Source of the DNA: Quatrionicoccus australiensis
GTDB lineage: Bacteria; Pseudomonadota; Gammaproteobacteria; Burkholderiales; Rhodocyclaceae
NCBI RefSeq assembly: GCF_020510425.1
Contig: NZ_JAHBAH010000001.1
Coordinates: 1,488,001-1,552,000, forward strand
Length of the DNA: 64,000 bases
Direction: 5' to 3'
Positions 57,499-64,000 of this stretch are shown here, one piece after another. The notes under the pieces are model-generated. The model ran no database searches. It was not told the DNA's origin and worked only from the letters and a program-made list of their open reading frames with translations. Made by a program: the position numbers and the translations under genes. How positions within the stretch are numbered: position 1 is the stretch's first letter; each line of letters starts with the position of its first letter.

Positions 57499-58095
57499 AT
57501 GCAAACCGCACTCGCCATCCTTGCCGCTTATCTGCTCGGCTCCGTTCCCTTCGCAATGATTTCCTCGAAGCTGTTCGGCCTCGCCGACCCGCGCACCTAC
57601 GGCTCGGGCAATCCCGGCGCGACCAACGTGCTGCGCAGCGGCAACAAGAAGGCGGCACTGTTCACGCTGCTCGGCGATGCGCTCAAGGGCTGGGTCGCCG
57701 TCTTCGCCGCACAGCAATACGGCCTGAGCGACAACATGGTCGGCCTCGTTGCGCTGGCCGTCTTCCTCGGCCACCTCTACCCGGTTTTCCTCAAGTTCAA
57801 GGGCGGCAAGGGCGTCGCCACCGCCGCCGGCGTACTCATTGCGCTCGATCCCGCACTCGGCTTGGCCGTACTCGGCACCTGGCTGCTCGTCGCCTTCGTC
57901 TCACGCTACTCCTCGCTCGCCGCCGTCCTGGCCGCCGCCCTGGCGCCGGTCTATGCCGCCCTGCTGCATGGCGCCGAGCACCCGAGCATCGTTGTCGGCA
58001 TTATTGCCATGGCGCTGATCGGCAAGCACTGGCAGAACATCCAGCGCCTGCTCGCCGGCCAGGAATCGAAAATCGGCAGCAAGAAGAAGGCCTAG
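57499..58095 (+). CDS. plsY: Glycerol-3-phosphate acyltransferase PlsY
   Basis: Membrane protein of 198 aa from ATG 57499 with about five passes. Conserved PlsY motifs: LLGSVPFAMISSKLFGL, YGSGNPGATNVLR near 33-46, FLKFKGGKGVATAAG near 105 and a late GKHWQNIQRLL. It moves acyl groups from acyl phosphate to glycerol-3-phosphate, the first step of phospholipid synthesis. The stop overlaps the end of the convergent sensor kinase gene by 4 bp. Confidence 0.96.
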   Translation: MQTALAILAAYLLGSVPFAMISSKLFGLADPRTYGSGNPGATNVLRSGNKKAALFTLLGDALKGWVAVFAAQQYGLSDNMVGLVALAVFLGHLYPVFLKFKGGKGVATAAGVLIALDPALGLAVLGTWLLVAFVSRYSSLAAVLAAALAPVYAALLHGAEHPSIVVGIIAMALIGKHWQNIQRLLAGQESKIGSKKKA

Positions 58096-59489
58096 GCGGC
58101 GCCCTCAACCAAGGGCAACAAGACTTCGACCAGCAAACCGGAAACGCCCGGCGCATCACTCAGCGTGATATCGCCGCCATGGCCGTGCGCGATTTCGCGA
58201 ACAATCGACAGCCCCAGTCCGCTCCCGGTGTAATCACTGCCATCAAGGCGGAAGAAACGAAGAAAGACCTGGGCGCGAAACTCGGCAGGAATCCCCGGCC
58301 CATTGTCGATGACGCGAAGTCTGGCGGTCGACGCCCTGTCCGGCGCCTGATCGACGGCGACCGTGACCACCCCGTTCTCCGGCGTATAGCGCAGCGCATT
58401 GTCAATCAGGTTGGCGATCAATTCACGTAACAAGACCGGATGCCCGGCGACCACGATCGGCGCACGGTCGCCCTCAATGCCGAGATCGATGCTCTTGCGT
58501 GCCGCCAGTGGGAGCAATTCGACCACCATGTCACGCGCCACGGCGGCGATATCGACCGCCTGACGTGCCACCATCAGGCCGTTGATCGGCTCGGCCCGCG
58601 ATAACGACAGCAACTGGTTGGCCAGGCGGATGGCGCTAGCCAGGCTGCGGTGCAGGGCCTCGATCGCCGGCCGCATTTCAGCTTCCGAATGCTGACGCAA
58701 GGCGTATTCGGCTTGCGTATTAAGAACCGCCAGCGGCGTCCGCAATTGGTGCGCGGCATCGGTGATGAAACGGCGCCGGGCCTCAAGCATGGCACTGATC
58801 CGCTCCATGTGCAGATTGATCGCTTCGACCAGCGGCTTGACCTCGTGCGGCACGCCGAGCGCGGTGACCGGCGTCAGGTCGTCCTCCGGACGCTGACGAA
58901 TTGCCTGCCCGAGGTTATCGATCGGTTGTACGGCAATCATCGTCGCAAACAGCGCAACGGCAAGCGCAACGACAATAAGCAGCGCCTTGCGCGCCACTTC
59001 GCGGGAGAAGAGGTGATGCACGACCTCCTGCCGGGTATTGATCGTTTCGCCAATAATGATCAGAACCGGTTTGGGAAACTCCGCCCGATAAAGCGGCTTG
59101 AGCATGGCGCCCAGACGCAGTTGCTGACCTTTATAGATGCCATCGTAGAAAACCGGGCTGTTCGGCGAAATACTCTCCGGCAAAGGCAAGTCCTCGTAAC
59201 CGGTAATCACCTTGTCGCCGGGAATGCCGACGTTGTAGAAAATCCGGTCTGAACTGCCGGCCTCGAACAGTTCAAGCGCCGAATAGGGAATGTCGACGAC
59301 TACCTCTTTTTCGGTCGCGTAGACACGCTCGGCAATCCCCTTGACCGAAGCCGACAGCGAACGGTCGTAGGCCTGATTGGCCGCGCCCAGCGCGTCACTA
59401 TAGCTGTACCAGGCATCAACCACGAGCAGCGCCGAAAGAACGCCGAACAGCCAGAAGGCCAGCCGGCGCTTGAGGCCCGGCGCCCTCAA
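58092..59489 (-). CDS. Sensor histidine kinase, TctE-like
   Basis: Protein of 465 aa: membrane segments at about 10-28 and 168-188 around a periplasmic sensor of the 2CSK_N type (NVGIPGDKVITGYEDLPLPE), then HAMP-like linker, phospho-acceptor His in FITDAAHQLRTPLAVLNTQA near 245, N-box ELIANLIDNALRYTP and G-boxes VIDNGPGIPAEF and GSGLGLSIV. The ATG overlaps the regulator gene stop by 4 bp. Neighbouring porin and binding-protein genes suggest it senses an organic acid or iron-organic complex; this is inference. Confidence 0.9.
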   Translation of the reverse strand: MRAPGLKRRLAFWLFGVLSALLVVDAWYSYSDALGAANQAYDRSLSASVKGIAERVYATEKEVVVDIPYSALELFEAGSSDRIFYNVGIPGDKVITGYEDLPLPESISPNSPVFYDGIYKGQQLRLGAMLKPLYRAEFPKPVLIIIGETINTRQEVVHHLFSREVARKALLIVVALAVALFATMIAVQPIDNLGQAIRQRPEDDLTPVTALGVPHEVKPLVEAINLHMERISAMLEARRRFITDAAHQLRTPLAVLNTQAEYALRQHSEAEMRPAIEALHRSLASAIRLANQLLSLSRAEPINGLMVARQAVDIAAVARDMVVELLPLAARKSIDLGIEGDRAPIVVAGHPVLLRELIANLIDNALRYTPENGVVTVAVDQAPDRASTARLRVIDNGPGIPAEFRAQVFLRFFRLDGSDYTGSGLGLSIVREIAHGHGGDITLSDAPGVSGLLVEVLLPLVEGAA

Positions 59490-60163
59490 GTGACCGCCTC
59501 GCCAACGCTGCCGATCATGTAGCCGAGGCCGCGCACGGTGGTGATCTGCACGCCCGATCCTTCGAGCTTCTTGCGCAGTCGGTGCACGTAGATTTCGATC
59601 GCCTCGGCCCGCGCGTCCTGCTCCATGCTGAAGATTTTTTCGAACAAGGTATCGCGCGCCACCGGCCGGTCGACCCGCGTCAGCAAGGCTTCGAGCACGG
59701 CCAGTTCGCGTGGCGTCAGCGACAAGGCGGCGCCACGCACCATCGGCAGGCGGCTGACCGTATCAAATGCCAGTTCGCCGAGCTGGATCACCGGATTCTG
59801 TCCGGCCGAACGCCGCAGCAACGCTTTCAGCCGGGCCTCGAGTTCGGCCAGTTCGAACGGTTTGGGCAGGTAGTCGTCGGCGCCCAGGTTGAGCCCCTTG
59901 ATCCGGTCATCCACCGAGCCGCGCGCCGTGAAGATCAGCACCGGCACGCGCGAACCGCGGGCGCGCAGGTTGCGCAGCACATCCAGCCCATCCTTGCCAG
60001 GCAACGACAGGTCGAGCAGTACGCCGTCGTAGCCACCGGTCAGGAGGTGATGCTCGGCATGATCGCCGCGGTCGGTGACGTCGACAACGTAACCGGCCTG
60101 GCGCAGGGATTTCGCCACCCATTCGCACAACTCGGGGTGATCTTCGACCAGCAGAATTTTCAT
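59486..60163 (-). CDS. OmpR-family response regulator, TctD-like
   Basis: Protein of 225 aa: receiver domain with acidic pocket EDH at 7-9, phosphorylation Asp51 in VLLDLSLPGKDGL, Lys in LPKPFELAELEARL; then a winged-helix DNA-binding domain (LSLTPRELAVLEALLTRVDR, IEIYVHRLRKKLEGSGVQI). It overlaps the sensor gene and is divergent from the porin gene, which it probably controls through the direct repeats at 60245-60264. Confidence 0.93.
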   Translation of the reverse strand: MKILLVEDHPELCEWVAKSLRQAGYVVDVTDRGDHAEHHLLTGGYDGVLLDLSLPGKDGLDVLRNLRARGSRVPVLIFTARGSVDDRIKGLNLGADDYLPKPFELAELEARLKALLRRSAGQNPVIQLGELAFDTVSRLPMVRGAALSLTPRELAVLEALLTRVDRPVARDTLFEKIFSMEQDARAEAIEIYVHRLRKKLEGSGVQITTVRGLGYMIGSVGEAVT

Positions 60164-60244
60164 TTTTTGTCTCCTCGGCCGGCTCTGTGACGGAAAACTT
60201 CCCGTCGACCGGACTCATTGACAGCGATTGTTCCGCGTCAAGGC

Positions 60245-60279
60245 ATCGAAAGCAAATCGAAAGCTGATTTCTTTCTAAT
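60245..60279 (+). promoter_or_regulatory. Direct repeat operator and -10 for the porin
   Basis: ATCGAAAGC at 60245-60253 and again at 60256-60264, repeated every 11 bp as expected for tandem OmpR-family binding. TCTAAT at 60274-60279 could be a -10, so the repeats would take the place of the -35. A perfect TTGACA at 60218-60223 lies further left without a good -10. The divergent regulator gene starts at 60163. Confidence 0.55.
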
Positions 60280-60344
60280 CCCCCCACCCGGTACTACACC
60301 GACCGGGAATTACCCGTGAAATGAAATCCACAGGAGGAGACATA

Positions 60345-61724
60345 ATGCAAAAACACACGATAAACCTCGCCACCCTGGCCTGCTTCGGCAGCCTGGCGCT
60401 GAGTGCCCCGGTCATGGCCGCACCGCTCGACGAGCTGCGCGCCGAGATCCAGGCCCAGAAAGCCCGCCTCGAAAAGCTGGAAGAACTGCTGCAAGCCACC
60501 GCGGCTACCGCTGCCGTCGCCACCAAGAAGGCCGAACAGGCAACCAAGGCACTGGCCGAAGCTCCGCCCCCAAGCAAAAGCAAGGGACTGTCCATGCCCG
60601 AGGGCCTGACCATCTACGGCATCGCCGATGCCGGCATCGAAGTCGGCGATTACGGACATGGCACCAAGGCTCGCGTCCAGAGCGGCCTCGGCTCGGCCAG
60701 CCGGATCGGCTTCAAGGGGCTGCGCGATTTTGGCGACGACCTCTCCGCCTACTTCCAGCTCGAAGCCGGCGTTTCCTACGACAACGGCCAGAACACCGGC
60801 CACTCCAGCAACGTCAGCAATCCGGGGGCCGGCACGGCCTCGTCGGCATCGGTCAACACAACGGGCGTCGCCATTTTCTCGCGCAACACCTTCATCGGCC
60901 TGAACAGCAAAAAATACGGCGACATCCGTTTTGGTCGCGACTATGCCCCGATCTACTCGCTGGCCAGTACCTCGGACCCATTCACCATCGGCGGCGCCAC
61001 CGCCTTCCGCTTGTGGTCGAGCGCGGCCGCCAGCCGTTTCGACAATGCCGTCTTCTATGCATCACCAAAACTGGCAGGGTTCCAGGGCAAGATCGCCTAC
61101 TCGGCCGGCATGGAAAACAACAGCGAGGCAGATGTCGGCATCACCGGCGGCACACCGGGCAACACCGCCACTGGTCCGAAAAACGAAGGCAAGGGCATCA
61201 GCGCCAGCCTGAGCTACGCCGAGGGGCCGCTCTTCGTCGGTGCCGGCTACCTGTCTTACCAGCGTACCGGCACGGTGACCGCCCCGGCCACCGAAAACAT
61301 CAACCGCACCTCCTACAACCTTGCCGCCACTTACGACCTCAAGTTCGCCAAGCTATACGCCCACTTCCTGCACGGTGAAGACACCCAGGACGGCGCCGTC
61401 ACCAACAAGACCCTCGATCGCAACGTCTGGTGGCTGGGCATGGCCGTGCCGTTCGCCGAACGCCATACCATACGCGGTGTTTATGGCCACCTCGACGACC
61501 GTCTGAGCACCAATCGCGACTCCGATCACCTCGGCGTCGGCTACGAATTCGCGCTCGACAAACAGACCGATCTCTACGCCTACTACGCCCAGGTTTCCAA
61601 CAAGAATGGCGGCCAGAACTCGCTGTGCGCCGGCGGCACCTGCCAGGGCTACGACAAGGACTCGGGCCTGCCGGTCAATTACACGCCGAAATCGCTGATG
61701 CTGGGCGCCCGCTACCGTTTCTGA
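60345..61724 (+). CDS. Outer-membrane porin
   Basis: Protein of 459 aa from ATG 60345, with AGGAGGAG before it. Signal peptide 1-25 (LACFGSLALSAPVMA), a short coiled coil at about 28-70 (LDELRAEIQAQKARLEKLEE), then a Gram-negative porin barrel starting LTIYGIADAGIEVGDYG, with SRIGFKGLRDFGDDLSAYFQ and terminal aromatic RYRF. The N-terminal coiled coil is unusual for betaproteobacterial porins and may form a trimeric periplasmic stalk. First gene of the uptake operon. Confidence 0.92.
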   Translation: MQKHTINLATLACFGSLALSAPVMAAPLDELRAEIQAQKARLEKLEELLQATAATAAVATKKAEQATKALAEAPPPSKSKGLSMPEGLTIYGIADAGIEVGDYGHGTKARVQSGLGSASRIGFKGLRDFGDDLSAYFQLEAGVSYDNGQNTGHSSNVSNPGAGTASSASVNTTGVAIFSRNTFIGLNSKKYGDIRFGRDYAPIYSLASTSDPFTIGGATAFRLWSSAAASRFDNAVFYASPKLAGFQGKIAYSAGMENNSEADVGITGGTPGNTATGPKNEGKGISASLSYAEGPLFVGAGYLSYQRTGTVTAPATENINRTSYNLAATYDLKFAKLYAHFLHGEDTQDGAVTNKTLDRNVWWLGMAVPFAERHTIRGVYGHLDDRLSTNRDSDHLGVGYEFALDKQTDLYAYYAQVSNKNGGQNSLCAGGTCQGYDKDSGLPVNYTPKSLMLGARYRF

Positions 61725-61783
61725 CGAGCATGGAAACAACGGCCGGCCCCAGGGGCAACCGGGAAAAAACGCAAAAAACGAAA

Positions 61784-61824
61784 ACCGGGCCGGTCGTGAA
61801 AGCAGTTCGAAAGACTGGCCCGGT
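61784..61824 (+). other. Intercistronic hairpin after the porin gene
   Basis: 12-bp stem ACCGGGCCGGTC/GACTGGCCCGGT (one G-T pair) around a 17-base loop. No T-run follows, so it may protect the upstream mRNA or partly stop transcription before the binding-protein gene. Confidence 0.55.
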
Positions 61825-61892
61825 AGCATCAAGTCACAGTCGGTCGGCAAAAAAGCAACCGACAGTGCCAAAATCAAAAGACAGGAGACATC

Positions 61893-62987
61893 ATGAAACT
61901 GACTCGTCGCAACTTCCAGCGCTGCCTGACCGCCGGCCTCGTCGCCGCAGCCCTCGGCACCAGCACTCCGCTCTTCGCCCAATCGGCACCCGATCTGATC
62001 GCCGCCGCCCAGAAGGAAGGCAAGCTCTCGATCTACGGGGTGACCGACAACGAACAGACCAACCATCTGATCCGCGAATTCCGCACGATGTACCCGACCA
62101 TCCAGGTCGAGTACAGCAACATGAGCACGACCGAACTGTACAACCGCTTCATTTCGGAAACGGCGGCCGGCAACTCGGCTGACGTCACCTGGTCGTCGGC
62201 CATGGACCTCCAGGTCAAGCTGGTCAATGATGGCTACGCCCAGCCACACAAGTCGGCTGAAACAGCCAGGTTGCCCGAGTGGGCCAACTGGAAGAACGAA
62301 GCCTTCGGCACCACCTACGAGCCGATCGGCTTCGTCTACAACAAGCGCCTGGTACCGGCCGCCGACGTGCCGCAGAGCCACGCCGACTTCATCAAGCTGC
62401 TGACGACGCAGGCCGACAAGTACAAGGGCAAGGTCAACACCTACGACCCGGAAAAATCGGGCGTCGGCTTCATGCTGGTAAGCCAGGACAAGCAGGTCAA
62501 TGGCGCCGGCTATGCCGATCTGCTCAAGGCCCTAGGCGGCGTCCAGGTCCGGGTTCAGGCGTCGACCGGCACGATGATGGAACGCATCGCTTCCGGCGAG
62601 AACCTGATCGGCTACAACCTCAATGCCGCCTACGCACTGACCCGCGCCCAGAAGGACCCGTCGATCGGCATCGTGCTGCCCAAGGATTACACGCTGGTCA
62701 TCAGCCGCGTCATGTTCATCGCCAAAAACGCCAAGAACCCGAACGCCGCCAAGATCTGGCTGGATTTCGTACTGTCCAGGAAGGGCCAGGAGATCATCGC
62801 CAACAAGGCTGACCTCTATGCCATCCGCCCCGATGTCGACGGCGAAACAACAGCCAGCGGCCTGAAGAAGCAGCTCGGCGACGCGCTGCGCCCGGTGCCC
62901 ATCGGCACCGGCCTGCTGACCTACCTGGATCAGGCCAAACGCCTCGATTTCCTCAAGCAGTGGAACAGCGCCGTCAAGGCGAAATAA
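61893..62987 (+). CDS. ABC transporter substrate-binding protein, Fe(III) family
   Basis: Protein of 364 aa with a signal peptide (about 1-30, ending STPLFAQS). The mature part has the type-2 binding-protein pattern of AfuA/FbpA relatives: LIAAAQKEGKLSIYGVTDNE, FISETAAGNSADVTWSSAMD near 87, EPIGFVYNKRLVP near 145, IASGENLIGYNL near 230. The ligand could be ferric iron, but this family also includes carriers of phosphonates and organic anions. AGGAGA precedes the ATG. Confidence 0.88.
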   Translation: MKLTRRNFQRCLTAGLVAAALGTSTPLFAQSAPDLIAAAQKEGKLSIYGVTDNEQTNHLIREFRTMYPTIQVEYSNMSTTELYNRFISETAAGNSADVTWSSAMDLQVKLVNDGYAQPHKSAETARLPEWANWKNEAFGTTYEPIGFVYNKRLVPAADVPQSHADFIKLLTTQADKYKGKVNTYDPEKSGVGFMLVSQDKQVNGAGYADLLKALGGVQVRVQASTGTMMERIASGENLIGYNLNAAYALTRAQKDPSIGIVLPKDYTLVISRVMFIAKNAKNPNAAKIWLDFVLSRKGQEIIANKADLYAIRPDVDGETTASGLKKQLGDALRPVPIGTGLLTYLDQAKRLDFLKQWNSAVKAK

Positions 62988-63015
62988 GGGCGACCCACCG
63001 CCAGCCCGGCCCGGA

Positions 63016-63033
63016 CCTGCGAGCTTTCGCAGG
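63016..63033 (+). other. Small hairpin between binding protein and permease
   Basis: Stem CCTGCGA/TCGCAGG with loop GCTT in the 90-bp gap. Such hairpins often lower permease expression relative to the abundant binding protein. No T-run. Confidence 0.5.
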
Positions 63034-63077
63034 CCGGCGCTGAGGCCCCGATCCACCTCAAACCCAAGGTGACTCCC

Positions 63078-64000
63078 ATGTTGCAAACATTGCCTCGACG
63101 GGCAGTGGTGACCCTGCTCGCCCTTTCCGTCTTCTTCCCGCTCGGCCTGGTGATCTACCAGAGCGTGCTGTCCGGCCCCTTCTTCATGAAGACGGCGACG
63201 CTCAGCCTGGAATCCTTCGCCTTCATTCTCGATGACCCGGATTTCTGGTCGGCGACGAAAAATACGCTGATCATCGCCGTCGGCATGAGTGCCATCGCCA
63301 TCCCGCTCGGCGCCATCCTCGCCTTCATCATGGTCCGCACCGACCTGCCCGGCCGGCGCTGGCTGGAGACGCCCATCCTGATCCCGATCTTCGTCTCGCC
63401 GGTGGTGCTCGGCTTCGGCTACGTCGTCGCGCTCGGCCCGGTCGGCTTCTTCTCGGTCTGGTTCGAGTCGATCTTCGGCGGCGTGCCGTGGAACATCTAT
63501 TCGCTCGCCTCGATCGTCGTCATCGCCGGTCTCACCCACGTCCCGCACGTTTATCTCTACTCGTCGTCGGCCCTGCGCAATCTCGGCTCCGACGTCGAGG
63601 AAGCGGCCCGCCTGTCCGGCGCCAGCCCCTTCCGCGTCGCCCGAGACGTGTCGATCCCGATGGTTTCGCCCGCGCTGCTCTACGTCGGCGTGCTGGTCTT
63701 CTTCCTCGGCTTCGAGATCTTCGGCCTGCCGCTGATCCTCGGCGACCCGGAAGGCCACTTGGTACTGACCACCTACCTCTACAAGCTGACCAACAAGCTC
63801 GGCACTCCGTCCTACCACCTGATGGCCGCAGTCGCCACCTGCATCGTCGCCGTGACTTTCCCGCTGGTACTGCTGCAGCGCTTCCTGCTCAAGTCGGCCC
63901 AGCGCTACGTTTCGATGAAGGGCAAGTCGGCCCGCCAGCGCCCGCTCGCCCTCGGTGGCTGGAAATGGGTGGCACTCACCGTGATCGGCGCCTGGCTGTT
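63078..64000 (+). CDS. ABC transporter permease, Fe(III) family (partial)
   Basis: Open from ATG 63078 to the right edge, about 307 codons without a stop. Membrane segments at about 10-28, 65-85, 100-125, 140-165 and later; the EAA loop that contacts the ATPase is EEAARLSGASPFRVARDVSI near 172-191. Matches the permease of AfuB/FbpB type, which usually has two fused halves of about 550 residues in total, so nearly half is missing. The ATPase gene is expected beyond the edge. Confidence 0.92.
   Translation, partial: MLQTLPRRAVVTLLALSVFFPLGLVIYQSVLSGPFFMKTATLSLESFAFILDDPDFWSATKNTLIIAVGMSAIAIPLGAILAFIMVRTDLPGRRWLETPILIPIFVSPVVLGFGYVVALGPVGFFSVWFESIFGGVPWNIYSLASIVVIAGLTHVPHVYLYSSSALRNLGSDVEEAARLSGASPFRVARDVSIPMVSPALLYVGVLVFFLGFEIFGLPLILGDPEGHLVLTTYLYKLTNKLGTPSYHLMAAVATCIVAVTFPLVLLQRFLLKSAQRYVSMKGKSARQRPLALGGWKWVALTVIGAWL

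Noticed and set aside
62532..63818. 428-aa open frame on the minus strand
   Set aside because: Asp/Arg/Gly-rich antisense of the binding protein and permease genes.

Overview
The window looks like chromosomal DNA of a betaproteobacterium, most likely of the Rhodocyclales (Dechloromonas/Azonexus type). This is inferred from the leuS-lptE-holA-proA order, a hemerythrin next to a glutaryl-CoA dehydrogenase, a TctDE-type two-component pair beside a porin, and GC-rich codon use from about 46 kb onward. No lineage marker such as rRNA is present, so the taxon is only a suggestion.

From 1 to 46.1 kb lies a nearly complete type VI secretion system (T6SS) with its cargo. The leftward operon starts at about 18.5 kb and reads: TPR lipoprotein, tssB, tssC, hcp, an intrinsic terminator, tssE, tssF, tssG, clpV (tssH), a Tae4-like protein without the family's catalytic residues, vgrG1, a DUF4123 adaptor, a VasX/BTH_I2691-type membrane toxin, and a tandem array of at least three putative immunity genes cut by the left edge. 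The rightward operon starts at about 18.65 kb with tssJ (no normal start codon), tssK and tssL. A scar of broken vgrG and cargo genes follows (21.4-23.5 kb), then an unknown leftward gene, a membrane-anchored M15 peptidase, a PAAR tip, a 472-aa membrane protein, tssM, tagF and an OmpA-type protein. Leftward tssA closes the structural set.

From 33.9 to 46.1 kb a second cargo region holds vgrG2 with a C-terminal extension, a phospholipase D (Tle5-type) effector overlapping it, two Tli4-like and two Sel1-repeat putative immunity genes, a small membrane protein, and three decayed vgrG pieces (one joined to the tail of a different PLD). Four of the five orphan vgrG pieces start right after a TTGACCG sequence. 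A related 34-39 bp element also sits, in frame, inside vgrG1 and clpV.

From 46.2 kb to the end is core genome: leuS, lptE and holA; a small Cys-rich protein; proA; bacteriohemerythrin; gcdH; ogt; xerD; a FlxA-like protein; a YbaK deacylase; a ZIP transporter; folB and plsY; a TctE/TctD-like sensor and regulator; a porin; an Fe(III)-family substrate-binding protein; and a permease cut by the right edge. The last six genes form a plausible sensing and uptake unit.
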